From Aliiglaciecola lipolytica (GTDB lineage Bacteria > Pseudomonadota > Gammaproteobacteria > Enterobacterales > Alteromonadaceae): a stretch of DNA of 64,000 nucleotides. Below the pieces are notes generated by a model. The model worked only from the letters and a program-made list of their open reading frames with translations, was not told where the DNA came from and searched no databases. Shown in pieces: positions 25,563-34,768 of the stretch (its first letter is position 1; each line of letters starts with the position of its first letter). The position numbers and the translations under genes are program-made. The stretch covers positions 1 to 64,000 of the forward strand of contig NZ_JAHKPT010000014.1 of NCBI RefSeq assembly GCF_018860635.1, written 5' to 3'.

Positions 25563-28361
25563 CTATTCTAGACCAACAGTCCAGCCTGACGTCCAATCAG
25601 CGTCTTCATCAACAGCACCGATGAAGTCAGCATTATCAAAGAATGTATCACCAGAGAAATCTTTAGGCGTTACTTCAGAGATAGTGAATATTCCGTCTAG
25701 AACCGCAGCTTGATTAGCAGCTACGCTGTTACCAGCCTGGTTGTTTAAGAACCAGTCTTCTAGGTCTACGATTGTGTGAGTAGCACCATCCGGTAGTGAA
25801 CCATCTTTGAAGTTCTCGTCATTTTCACAAGCAATAACAGAGTTAGTGAAAGTGGTAGTTCCATCACCTAAGTTGGTTTGACTTTCCAATACACCTTCTA
25901 CTTCGAAACATTCACCCATACCAGCAGAACCAGTAATGATGACGTTAGATAATTGTGCACCTGTACCTTCACGTAAGTAGATACCTTCAGCATCATCTTC
26001 GCCGTCAAAATCGTTACCGATAATCGTCATATTAGCGATAGTTGGGTTAGATTGAGGCTCACTATCTGGCACTGAACCGTCGTTGTCAGCTTCGATAGCG
26101 CGATTCGCATCAGAGTTATCTTGTGCTTGACGCACTAAGACATATTGCATACGACCAACAAAGCCGTTATCCCAATCAACACTGTCGTCTTGGATGTCTG
26201 TTAGCACTAAGTATTTAACGTCAACGCTTCCACCAAAGAACTCAACACCGTCATCCGCGTTTTTGTGAACTTGTAAATACTCAACAGTGGTACCTGAACC
26301 AACACCGCCGAACGTAACACCATTTAATTCGTTATCAGGTGCAACTTCAAATCCACCGTGCATTACGCGAACATAACGAAGCGTACCAGAGTTATCAGTA
26401 GAATCTGTTCCACCAAATACTGCACCTTCCTGAACACCTTCAACTTGAAGAGCACAATCCGCGTCACTTGGACATTTATTCGATGGCGCGTTGCCTAGAA
26501 TAACCAAACCACCCCATTGACCCGCTTCACCAGCTTCAAGTCCACCAAGAACAGCGGCAGATGATGTAAGGGTAACGGGCTCAGAAGCCGTGCCTTGCGC
26601 ATCAATTTTAGAACCACGGCTGACCACTAGATAATCGTTACCTGAAGCACCGTAAACAGTTACACCAGCATCGATAGTTAGAGTTGCGCTATCTTCGTTG
26701 TCATCACCGACAAAAACTGCACCAGATAAGGCATACAAGTTACCTTCGGTAAGAGTTAAATCAGAAGTAATGCGGCCTGATAATTCACATGTGTTGGTTA
26801 CACCATCAACAGCGGCGATAGTCGTAGTTCCAGCAGGACAACCTGAGGCTGTTTGGGTAACTTTAACGGTTCCACCGCCAAATCCAAATGCCCAACCTTG
26901 ACGCCAATCATCATCAGAACTTACCGCTCCAACGAACGTAGTTGCATCAAAGAAACCGTCTATTTCTGAAACATCTGCAGCACCTTCAAGAAGCAAAGAG
27001 CCAGTCATTGGTGTGCCATCAGCATTTAGCATCACTGATTCAGATACACGGTTACCGCGAGATTCGTCTAAGAACCAAGCTTCAAGATCAACAATTGTGT
27101 GAGTTGCGCCATCTGGTAAGGCACCATCTTTGAAGTTTTCGCCGTTAGTACAAGCCAAAACAGAATTTTCAATAGTAATGGTTCCGTCAGACAAGTTGGT
27201 TTGGCTTTCTAATGTGCCTTCAACTTCCAAACATTCACCCATACCATCTGTACCAGTGATAACCATATTATAAATTTGCGCACCAGTACCTTCGCGAAGA
27301 TACACACCTTCTGAGTCATCTTCACCGTCAAAATCGTTACCGATAATGGTAAGGTTAGCGATAGTAGGGTTTGACTGTGGATCATTGTCAGGAAGCGAAC
27401 CGTCATTATCAGCTTCAATACCGCGGTTTGCGTCGCCGTTAGCGCTATCTTGTTCAATATAAACGTACTGCAACTTACCTTGATAACCGTTATCCCAATC
27501 AACACTGTCGTCTTGGTTAGAAGTCAAAACAAGGTGCTTGGCATTCACGTTACCACCGAAGAATTCAACACCATCATCGGCGTTAGCGTGGACTTGGATA
27601 TAATCCACTTCAGTAGCAGAACCAACACCACCGAAAGTAATACCATTTAATTCGTTATCTGGAGAAATTTCGAATCCAGCATACTTAACTACCAAGTAAT
27701 TCAAAATACCTGAGTTGTCGTCTTCAGCGTCACCACCAAAAACAGCACCTTCTTCTACCCCTTCAACTTGCAAGGCACAATCAGCATCGGTTGGACATTT
27801 GTTTGAAGGAGCGTTACCAAGAAGTACTAAACCACCCCATTGACCAGCGCCAATTTCATCACCGATAACATCATTATAAGAAGTCATGATGATAGGGTCA
27901 GATGAAGTACCCATGGCTTCAATTTGTGAACCACGGCTAATTACCAAGTAATCACTACCAGTGCTTCCGAAAATAATAGTACCTTCTTCAATTTCTAATA
28001 CCGTGCTATCAGCGTTATCAGAACCAACAAAAACAGCACCGTCTAGTGCCCATACGATGTCGTTGGTTAAGGTGATTTTTCCGCTGCTATCTTCATCAGC
28101 ATCAGTTAAACGGCCAGATAAGGTACGCACTTCGATGGTTTCACCTAGTGCCGTGGAAACAGCTGTACTTAGAGCAGAATCTAGCTCACCTGGAGCATCT
28201 TCAGTAGGAGTAGGCGTTGGTGTAGGTGTAGTAGTAGGTGGATTGTTAACGGTAGAACTGTTATCAATATCGCCTTCGCTAATATTAATGTCACCACCAC
28301 AACCAGCAAGTACCAAAGCAGTTGCTATAGCGCTTACTTTAAAGATGTTTTTGATTTCCAT
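25563..28361 (-). CDS. Large lipoprotein with two tandem parallel-beta-type copies
   Basis: The ATG at 28361 follows GGAG; a TTG four codons upstream is less likely. The 932-residue product has a lipobox (LVLAGC), a Thr/Pro linker (near 45), then two homologous halves (about 80-505 and 520-930). Both contain the blocks GQWGGLVLLGNAPSNKCP / GQWGGLVILGNAPSNKCP, ADDGVEFFGG, QDDSVDWDNG and IANLTIIGNDFDGEDD / IANMTIIGNDFDGEDD. The repeated short strands suggest right-handed parallel beta helices. Relatives are common beside TonB-dependent receptors in marine bacteria; the function is not established. It may capture a substrate for the receptor encoded next. A Pho-box-like site lies upstream. Confidence 0.85.
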   Translation of the reverse strand: MEIKNIFKVSAIATALVLAGCGGDINISEGDIDNSSTVNNPPTTTPTPTPTPTEDAPGELDSALSTAVSTALGETIEVRTLSGRLTDADEDSSGKITLTNDIVWALDGAVFVGSDNADSTVLEIEEGTIIFGSTGSDYLVISRGSQIEAMGTSSDPIIMTSYNDVIGDEIGAGQWGGLVLLGNAPSNKCPTDADCALQVEGVEEGAVFGGDAEDDNSGILNYLVVKYAGFEISPDNELNGITFGGVGSATEVDYIQVHANADDGVEFFGGNVNAKHLVLTSNQDDSVDWDNGYQGKLQYVYIEQDSANGDANRGIEADNDGSLPDNDPQSNPTIANLTIIGNDFDGEDDSEGVYLREGTGAQIYNMVITGTDGMGECLEVEGTLESQTNLSDGTITIENSVLACTNGENFKDGALPDGATHTIVDLEAWFLDESRGNRVSESVMLNADGTPMTGSLLLEGAADVSEIDGFFDATTFVGAVSSDDDWRQGWAFGFGGGTVKVTQTASGCPAGTTTIAAVDGVTNTCELSGRITSDLTLTEGNLYALSGAVFVGDDNEDSATLTIDAGVTVYGASGNDYLVVSRGSKIDAQGTASEPVTLTSSAAVLGGLEAGEAGQWGGLVILGNAPSNKCPSDADCALQVEGVQEGAVFGGTDSTDNSGTLRYVRVMHGGFEVAPDNELNGVTFGGVGSGTTVEYLQVHKNADDGVEFFGGSVDVKYLVLTDIQDDSVDWDNGFVGRMQYVLVRQAQDNSDANRAIEADNDGSVPDSEPQSNPTIANMTIIGNDFDGEDDAEGIYLREGTGAQLSNVIITGSAGMGECFEVEGVLESQTNLGDGTTTFTNSVIACENDENFKDGSLPDGATHTIVDLEDWFLNNQAGNSVAANQAAVLDGIFTISEVTPKDFSGDTFFDNADFIGAVDEDADWTSGWTVGLE

Positions 28362-28475
28362 CGAGCTCTCCAAATGCGAGTGTTAAATAGTTTCAAGTTT
28401 TTTCTATTAATGACTTGATAACGAAAGTTGTAAAATCGCGAGAAGGTTACCCAAGCTCAATGACAGTTTTGTTAC

Positions 28476-28493
28476 ATTACAGAACTGTCACAA
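28476..28493 (-). promoter_or_regulatory. Pho-box-like site upstream of the duplicated lipoprotein
   Basis: On the minus strand TTGTGACAGTTCTGTAAT consists of two seven-base half-sites, 11 bases apart, close to the PhoB consensus CTGTCAT-n4-CTGTCAT. It lies about 115 bases before the lipoprotein ATG. The second half is strong, the first weaker. PhoB itself is encoded 3.4 kb away. Confidence 0.5.
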
Positions 28494-28632
28494 AAGTTTC
28501 ATAATTGAGGGTGCTGAAGTAAATGTCAGAATAATAAAGGAAATGCCGCAGTTAACTTCTAACTAGGTGGTAGATATAGAAGAGTTACGGCGTCAGGAAA
28601 ACGCCGCGTTATGACGTTATTAACTTAAGAAG

Positions 28633-29469
28633 TTAGCTTTTTTTAGTTTTAGGGACAAAAACATCTTCTCTAAACCATTTAGTGATGACCACTTTTTCGC
28701 CACTAATAATTGGATGAGCGTGATGAATTGTATCTTCGTTAACTGAACCATCGGGACGCAAATTATTCCAGACTAAAGCCATTCCTTGTGTAGGTTTGAA
28801 TTTGCGGCCAAGTTTAATAAACTCAGTCTCCCCTCCTTCACATTCATCATTAAGATAAATCATAAACGTCCAAGTACGCTGCCCACCGTCCTTGCTGTAA
28901 TTTTTAAAGTCATCGGTGCCGGGCGCAAAATAATCGCAATGGGCTTTGAATTCCTGAGCTACAGCATAATGTTGAGCCTGAATCACTTCTTTTTCACCAA
29001 GCCCCAAGCCTAAAGCATCAATAATTTTTTGATCTATCTCTTTTGCCAAAGGATCTTTGGTAAAAGGTAAATCACATGTAGAAGAGGTTCTAAAGTTTTG
29101 ATACAAATCCCCTTCCCTTTCAGGAATTTCCGATGGCCGCAATTTAGATTTAGTCAGCGCAATTAAGGCATTACACTCTTGGGCAGACAAAAAGTTGTTA
29201 ATTTGTAGCATCTGCACTCGAGGATCATCAATTATCTTCGCATCATAATGGTCGAGATTCTCTAGTAGTTTTGGCTGAGATACTTTTTTATAAAATGCTT
29301 CATCTTTATTACAGCTCGTTCCGGCAGGTAAATTATTGCCAAGAACCTTTTTAGCTGACTCAAACGTAAATCCGTTTTGCAGAAGAATCTTCAGAATTTC
29401 AATACTGTCGGTTCCTTGCAATAGATTTTGTAAAACCCAAGATTTCCAATTTTGAGGTAATGATGACAT
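28633..29469 (-). CDS. 2OG-Fe(II) oxygenase, prolyl 4-hydroxylase type
   Basis: The 278-residue protein has the iron and 2-oxoglutarate ligands of the P4Hc fold: His177 and Asp179 (HCDYF), distal His250 (HAHPI) and Lys259 (SGEKVVITKW), with QRTWTFMIYLND and GGETEF between. It should hydroxylate a peptide or small molecule; the substrate is unknown. The N-terminal 80 residues are helical and lack a named domain. It has no signal peptide, so it is cytoplasmic. It lies downstream of the PstS-like gene, 36 bases away, and may be cotranscribed with phoBR. Confidence 0.88.
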   Translation of the reverse strand: MSSLPQNWKSWVLQNLLQGTDSIEILKILLQNGFTFESAKKVLGNNLPAGTSCNKDEAFYKKVSQPKLLENLDHYDAKIIDDPRVQMLQINNFLSAQECNALIALTKSKLRPSEIPEREGDLYQNFRTSSTCDLPFTKDPLAKEIDQKIIDALGLGLGEKEVIQAQHYAVAQEFKAHCDYFAPGTDDFKNYSKDGGQRTWTFMIYLNDECEGGETEFIKLGRKFKPTQGMALVWNNLRPDGSVNEDTIHHAHPIISGEKVVITKWFREDVFVPKTKKS

Positions 29470-29505
29470 TTGAGTGGCCTTTATAAAATGAACTAAACCT
29501 GAAAC

Positions 29506-30468
29506 TTAGTTTGAAGATAATACTTCAAGTTGCTGTTTTATGACGTTGGAGGGCATACTTACATACCCATCTTGCTGCACTGCCTGTTGACCTTTATTGG
29601 ATAACACAAATCGCAAAAATTCTTCTTCCAACAATGGTAACCTTTCATTCGGTGGCTTGTTAACTACGAGATATAAAAACCGCGATAAAGGGTATTCACC
29701 ACTGCTAATAGTTTGTGTAGTCGCAGGAATAAACTTACCAGTATAATCAGCAATAGCGAGTGCTTTTACCGCAGCGGTCTTTTGGCCGTAGCCTGCGTAA
29801 CCAATAGCGCCATTCGAATAAGCAACCGATTGAATAACCGATGCAGATCCAGGCAATTCGTTCACAGTGGCTTTAAAATCACCGTCACATAAAGCTAACT
29901 GTTTGAACAAACCATAAGTACCGGAAACCGAATTCCGCCCAAAAACCTGTATTTTTCTGTTGGCATAACTTCCCGTTACTCCCAATTCACTCCAATAGCG
30001 CGTTTCTTTGCGGGAGCCACAAAACCGTGTAGCCGCAAAAATGCTATCGATCTGCGGGATAGTCAAATTTGAAATAGGATTATTCACATCCACAAACAAC
30101 GCGATTGCGTCAATAGCCACTTTAATTGCAAGCGGTTGATACCCATGTTGCCCACTAAAATAGCGTAATTCGCTGGATTGCATCTCGCGGCTCATTGGCC
30201 CAATATTTGACGTTCCCTCAGTAATTGCTGGTGGTGCCGTCGATGAACCTGATGCTTGAATTTGAAACTTCACTTGAGGATAAAGTTGCTTAAACTCAAC
30301 CGCCCAGATTGTCATTAAATTCGCCATGGTATCTGAGCCGACAGAGGTAATAGAACCTGCCACTCCGGGTTTTTTTTGATAGGTTTCCGCCGCTTGCGCT
30401 GGCAATAATAACGCACAAATAGCGACGCTACTCCACACCCAAACGAGCATTTTCAGCCGCTTAATCAA
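29506..30468 (-). CDS. PstS-like phosphate-binding periplasmic protein
   Basis: The mature part begins GVAGSITSVGSDTMANLMTI, the anion-binding loop of PstS-type proteins, followed by FQIQASGSSTAPPAITEGTS and PMSREMQ. A TTG at 30468 gives a signal peptide with a basic start (LIKRLKMLVWVWSSVAICAL, cleavage after AQA); the ATG at 30450 leaves no positive residues ahead of the hydrophobic core, so TTG is preferred, though no good ribosome site is visible. That TTG overlaps the phoR stop (TTGATTAA), suggesting coupling. There are no pstCAB permease genes nearby. It may feed a distant transporter or signal to PhoR. Confidence 0.85.
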   Translation of the reverse strand: MIKRLKMLVWVWSSVAICALLLPAQAAETYQKKPGVAGSITSVGSDTMANLMTIWAVEFKQLYPQVKFQIQASGSSTAPPAITEGTSNIGPMSREMQSSELRYFSGQHGYQPLAIKVAIDAIALFVDVNNPISNLTIPQIDSIFAATRFCGSRKETRYWSELGVTGSYANRKIQVFGRNSVSGTYGLFKQLALCDGDFKATVNELPGSASVIQSVAYSNGAIGYAGYGQKTAAVKALAIADYTGKFIPATTQTISSGEYPLSRFLYLVVNKPPNERLPLLEEEFLRFVLSNKGQQAVQQDGYVSMPSNVIKQQLEVLSSN

Positions 30469-31795
30469 TTTGTTTTTCCAACTTACCTGTAGACGGGTTT
30501 TGCACCGACAGTTCACTGGAAAAAGAAAAAGAAAATTCACTTCCGACACCTATTTCACTGGTTATTTCTAATTTCGAATTATGATGGGTTAGAACGTGTT
30601 TCACAATAGACAAACCCAATCCAGATCCCCCCGTTTTTCGAGAACGTGCTTTATCCACTCGATAAAAACGTTCGGTCAGCCGATTTAGATGTTTTTCCGG
30701 AATTCCTTCACCGTTATCTTTTACAGAAAAATGCGCGTGACCATCCTGTCTATTCCAAGTAACCACTATTTTACCTGGTGATGGAGTATAATTAATTGCA
30801 TTAAAAATCAGATTGGAAAATGCACTGCGAAGTTCAGTTTCGATGCCATAAACTTTTAAACTTGCATCAATATCGAAATCGATTTGATGGCCTTTATCTT
30901 TGTTTAAGGTATTTGCCTCAACCTGAATCGCAGACAGCATTTGCGGCACATTAACTGGTTTTTCAAAGACCCGTTCTGAACTCGCCTCGATTCTCGATAA
31001 AACTAATAACTCTTCGACCAAATTCTGCATTCTTTCAGATTGTGAACGCATTTCACCGAAGGCTTTTTTTAGAAACGCAGGGGGCACATTCTCAGTATTG
31101 GGTAGCATTTCTAAATAACCGTTCAAAACGGTTAAAGGAGTACGTAACTCATGGGACACATTAGCAACAAAATCTTTGCGCATTTGTTCGAGCTGGGTTA
31201 ATCGAGTCACATCTCGAGCAATCAGCAATAGGTGATCTTCACCATAAGGCATGATTCTATATTCAAATATTTTTTGAACATTAGACGGTGAAGGTACCTC
31301 CACAGGATAATCGTATTTACCGCTATGGAAGTATTCTATAAATTTTGGATGGCGGATTAAATTGTCTACCCGCCGACCAGAATCTTGCGGCCAACGTAGC
31401 CCTAATTCGATCCGTGCCAGCCGATTACACCAAACAATACACGCATTTGAATCTACCACCACAGTGGCATCCGGCAAGGCTTCAGATCCTTCACGAAATC
31501 GTTTGACCATACGGGTGAGTTCTTTACGTTTACGCCTATTTCGACGTTGAATGTAATAAACTCCCTCGTATACATGTTCCCAAAAGCCTGGCACTTTTGG
31601 CGGGGTCATTTTTTTACTATGCCATATCCATCGATTAAATCGGTACATATGCCAAGAGTAAAAGCCTAATAACCAGGTTGAGCCAAATGCAATGGCAATT
31701 GCCAATGCATCAAAATATAGCCCAATTAAAATCACGATTACGTAAAACCCACCAATCCTGAGTAAATTTTTTAACCATGAAAATGGATAATACAT
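30461..31795 (-). CDS. phoR: Phosphate regulon sensor kinase PhoR
   Basis: The 444-residue protein has two N-terminal membrane segments (about 12-46), a basic linker, a PAS domain (about 105-195), a HisKA domain with phosphoacceptor His215 (FVANVSHELRTPLTVLNGYL), and a HATPase domain with the FSNLIFNAINYTP, DNGEGIPE and GGSGLGLSIV boxes. PhoR phosphorylates PhoB when phosphate is scarce. Domain order, length and the phoB gene 54 bases upstream make the identification firm. A PstS-like gene overlaps its stop. Confidence 0.95.
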   Translation of the reverse strand: MYYPFSWLKNLLRIGGFYVIVILIGLYFDALAIAIAFGSTWLLGFYSWHMYRFNRWIWHSKKMTPPKVPGFWEHVYEGVYYIQRRNRRKRKELTRMVKRFREGSEALPDATVVVDSNACIVWCNRLARIELGLRWPQDSGRRVDNLIRHPKFIEYFHSGKYDYPVEVPSPSNVQKIFEYRIMPYGEDHLLLIARDVTRLTQLEQMRKDFVANVSHELRTPLTVLNGYLEMLPNTENVPPAFLKKAFGEMRSQSERMQNLVEELLVLSRIEASSERVFEKPVNVPQMLSAIQVEANTLNKDKGHQIDFDIDASLKVYGIETELRSAFSNLIFNAINYTPSPGKIVVTWNRQDGHAHFSVKDNGEGIPEKHLNRLTERFYRVDKARSRKTGGSGLGLSIVKHVLTHHNSKLEITSEIGVGSEFSFSFSSELSVQNPSTGKLEKQID

Positions 31796-31849
31796 GTATC
31801 AATGGATCCTTTGTTGAACGTCAAATCCAACCGTTTATCGTTAAGCTGA

Positions 31850-32539
31850 TCACACTTTTGCTGAGAACCGATATCCAGCACCGCGCACGGTTTGAATCAT
31901 GTCATCATGAGAATACTTAGAAATCGCTTTACGCAACCTACGTATGTGAACATCAACCGTTCGGTCTTCCACATAAACATTAGTTCCCCAAACGTTATCT
32001 AACAACTGTTCTCGACTATATACTCTTTCAACATGAGTCATGAAAAAGTGTAGTAGCTTGAATTCCGTTGGTCCCATGTCTAGAGGCTCCTCTTCGGCAG
32101 TAACACGATGAGAAACGGGATCTAAAACAAGACCGTTTATAGCAATTGGTTCCTCAGCCGACGTTGGTGTCACTCTGCGCATCACGGCTTTAATTCGGGC
32201 GACCAATTCTTTCGGTGAAAAAGGTTTAGTGATGTAATCATCCGCTCCGGAGTCAAGACCACGTACTTTATCTTCTTCTTCACCACGGGCGGTTAACATA
32301 ATGATAGGGATATCCCGGGTAAACTCGTGTTGTTTTAATTTTTTAGCGAGCTGTACACCGCTGCCTCCAGGCAACATCCAATCGAGTAAGATTAAATCTG
32401 GATAAGGTTCTTTTACTAAATCCAATGCAACTTGATAATCTTCTGCTTGTTGGGTTTCAAAACCGGATTGTTCTAGAACAAACTCAAGCATCTCTCTGAT
32501 CGGCGCTTCGTCCTCTACCAGCAAAATTCTTCTGGCCAT
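31850..32539 (-). CDS. phoB: Phosphate regulon response regulator PhoB
   Basis: The ATG at 32539 with AGGA nine bases upstream gives 229 residues, the same length as E. coli PhoB. The receiver domain has the acidic pair near residues 10-11, phosphoacceptor Asp53 ([13 protein letters not shown]) and the Lys of [13 protein letters not shown]. The C-terminal winged-helix domain ends [20 protein letters not shown] and [10 protein letters not shown]. It activates genes preceded by Pho boxes. phoR follows after 54 bases. Confidence 0.96.
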   Translation of the reverse strand: MARRILLVEDEAPIREMLEFVLEQSGFETQQAEDYQVALDLVKEPYPDLILLDWMLPGGSGVQLAKKLKQHEFTRDIPIIMLTARGEEEDKVRGLDSGADDYITKPFSPKELVARIKAVMRRVTPTSAEEPIAINGLVLDPVSHRVTAEEEPLDMGPTEFKLLHFFMTHVERVYSREQLLDNVWGTNVYVEDRTVDVHIRRLRKAISKYSHDDMIQTVRGAGYRFSAKV

Positions 32540-32602
32540 TAGTTTTTTCCTGCTCATAATAAAGGCGCCATTATTAGTTTAGGTTGTGACACTTTTATTA
32601 AA

Positions 32603-32634
32603 CTTATCATATAAATGTCAAATTTCAGTCATGT
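32603..32634 (-). promoter_or_regulatory. Pho-box-like tandem half-sites upstream of phoB
   Basis: The minus strand carries three cores, TGAC, TGAC and TGAT, spaced exactly 11 bases apart (32628-32631, 32617-32620, 32606-32609), about 67-92 bases before the phoB ATG. The helical spacing and the TGACAT core fit PhoB binding and autoregulation, although half-sites deviate from CTGTCAT. Confidence 0.45.
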
Positions 32635-32837
32635 TAAGCAAAAGAAGCGGGTTTTATCTTAATTATCGGTCTAATTTAACTGCAAACATTCGGTGCACAA
32701 GTGTAAAACCAATTTTTAATTTAAAAACTGCTTAGAAAGGTAAACAATTACTCCGTGCTTCTTGTTAATTGAACGTTTTCCGCATATTCTTTATTTTCTT
32801 AAAACGTTCTAATTATTAGGTTTCTTAAGGTTCGTGA

Positions 32838-34565
32838 ATGGCTAAAGTCAAAACTAGTTTGTCTAAAAAGTTGTTGACCCGTGTGTTGTCCGTTTACTTC
32901 ATACTGACGTTAATCGTCACTGTTGGACAAATCCTTACTGAATATTTAAATGCCAAAAATCATATTCAAAGCGAGTTACAAACACTCAAAAACACCTTTA
33001 GCGTTAGCTTAACCCGCGCAATTTGGGAGCTTAACAATGAACAAGCTGTCGACATTTCAAACGGATTAATGGCATTACCTATTATTGAAGGGGTGCAAAT
33101 TCGCGATGAAAACGGTGAATATATTGCCAACAAAGGACGCACCTCTTCGTTACCCGAAGAAATGATTACTTCAGGTATCATGCGAGACCATCCTGGTGGA
33201 ACCTTTGGTTATTCGTTTCCACTTATCTTTGAATTTTCTGGACGAACCTCGCATGTAGGTGATGTCACATTGTATTCAAGTGCGAATATTATTTTTGGGC
33301 GTATTGAAGTTGGGGTATTTTTCTTAATTGGAAACGCCATCATTAAAACCGCATTTTTAGTCTTCCTATTTTTGAATGCCTTTCGGCAAATGCTTACCGA
33401 TCCCCTTGAAGAGTTAACCCAACAAATAAGCGAGTTTGATGTAAACCGGCCAGAGTCTTCTAAGCTGCATTTGCACATAGAAGACGATAATGAGTTAAAG
33501 GTGTTACAAGTCTCCTATAACGAGTTAATAGACGATTTAATCGACTACAAACAAAAACTCAGAGCCACTCGAAACGAACTCACGGATGCGAACCGCAGAT
33601 TAGACGACCAAAACATAATGCTTGAACAAGAAGTTGCTAAAAAAACGGCATCTTTAAGTAAAATTATGTTGGATTTGGAACAGCAAAAAGACGAACTAAT
33701 TGTCAACCAACGAGAATTACGACAAGAAAACGAAAATCGTCAATACATTGAAGACGAATTGCGAAAGCGAAATACTGAATTAGCCGAATCAATGGAGACC
33801 GTTAAAATAGCCAAAGATCAGTTGATAGAATCTGAACGTATGGCTTCACTTGGCGGATTAGTCGCGGGGATTGCACATGATGTTAATACACCAATAGGTG
33901 TTGGTGTTACAGCTGCAAGCTTTCTGCAAGAACGCATTAACAATTTGCAAAATGCTTACGAAGACAAAACCTTGACCGGCAAGACAATGAGCAACTTTTT
34001 ATCGGAGGCTAATCAAACCACTGAACTGCTATTGGGCAACCTAAATCGCGCCTCAGAACTCATCTCTAGTTTTAAGCAAGTGGCTGTAGACCAAACTAGT
34101 GAAGCTGTTCGTGACGTTGATCTTAAACTCTATATCCATGAAGTGATTCAGTCATTAGCACCAAACTTCAAAAAAACTTCCCATTCAATCAGTGTTAACT
34201 GCCCTGAAAACTTAGTGGTTAAATGTGCTCCTGGCGCCATCGCGCAAATTTTTACCAATATGATAATGAATTCATTAATTCATGGTTTGGATGAAAAAGA
34301 GAATGGCAAAATAACCATTAATGTTTCTCAACAAGACGATGAAGTAGTAGTGGAATATGCGGACGATGGCAAAGGCTTGTCTGAAGAAAATTTAGATCGG
34401 CATTTTGATGCGTTCTTTACCACCAAGCGCGGTAAAGGTGGCAGTGGTTTAGGCACTCACATTATGTATAACTTAGTCACTCAAGCGTTAGATGGCAAAA
34501 TTAGAGCTAGCAGCGTTGAAGGGGAAGGCTTGAAATATGAGATTAGATTCCCATTGCACGCATAA
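32838..34565 (+). CDS. Membrane sensor histidine kinase (orphan)
   Basis: The 575-residue protein has membrane helices at about 12-34 and 158-180 flanking a small periplasmic sensor region, a HAMP-like segment (about 180-235), a long coiled coil (about 235-335), a HisKA-type motif with His347 (ERMASLGGLVAGIAHDVNTP), and a HATPase domain (NMIMNSLIHG, ADDGKGL, GGSGLGTHIMYNL). The HDVNTPIG form places it in the large kinase group with that motif. There is no receiver domain or adjacent response regulator; phoB is divergent and has its own kinase. AAGG precedes the ATG by seven bases. Signal unknown. Confidence 0.9.
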   Translation: MAKVKTSLSKKLLTRVLSVYFILTLIVTVGQILTEYLNAKNHIQSELQTLKNTFSVSLTRAIWELNNEQAVDISNGLMALPIIEGVQIRDENGEYIANKGRTSSLPEEMITSGIMRDHPGGTFGYSFPLIFEFSGRTSHVGDVTLYSSANIIFGRIEVGVFFLIGNAIIKTAFLVFLFLNAFRQMLTDPLEELTQQISEFDVNRPESSKLHLHIEDDNELKVLQVSYNELIDDLIDYKQKLRATRNELTDANRRLDDQNIMLEQEVAKKTASLSKIMLDLEQQKDELIVNQRELRQENENRQYIEDELRKRNTELAESMETVKIAKDQLIESERMASLGGLVAGIAHDVNTPIGVGVTAASFLQERINNLQNAYEDKTLTGKTMSNFLSEANQTTELLLGNLNRASELISSFKQVAVDQTSEAVRDVDLKLYIHEVIQSLAPNFKKTSHSISVNCPENLVVKCAPGAIAQIFTNMIMNSLIHGLDEKENGKITINVSQQDDEVVVEYADDGKGLSEENLDRHFDAFFTTKRGKGGSGLGTHIMYNLVTQALDGKIRASSVEGEGLKYEIRFPLHA

Positions 34566-34768
34566 TGTTGTCTATAAACGCCTGCAATTAAACTGAATAA
34601 TGGGCTAAAAAGTGATTAAAACCCATTGAGATATTCCATTATTATACGAGACGCGTTAGCTATAAACATGATAGTCTTCGCGCCCTTCATTGTATTCAAC
34701 TAATGGTCAGAGGCACACTTAGTGCTGGGCTTGAATACCAATTAAAAAATCCTGATTAAGTAGAGAAT

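Noticed and set aside
28485-28502. Plus-strand Pho-box-like CTGTCACAAAAGTTTCAT
   Set aside because: It overlaps the minus-strand site but points away from the gene it would control, so I kept only the minus-strand reading.
32838-34565. Second sensor for PhoB
   Set aside because: It is divergent from phoB, has a different kinase core, and PhoR is already encoded beside phoB.
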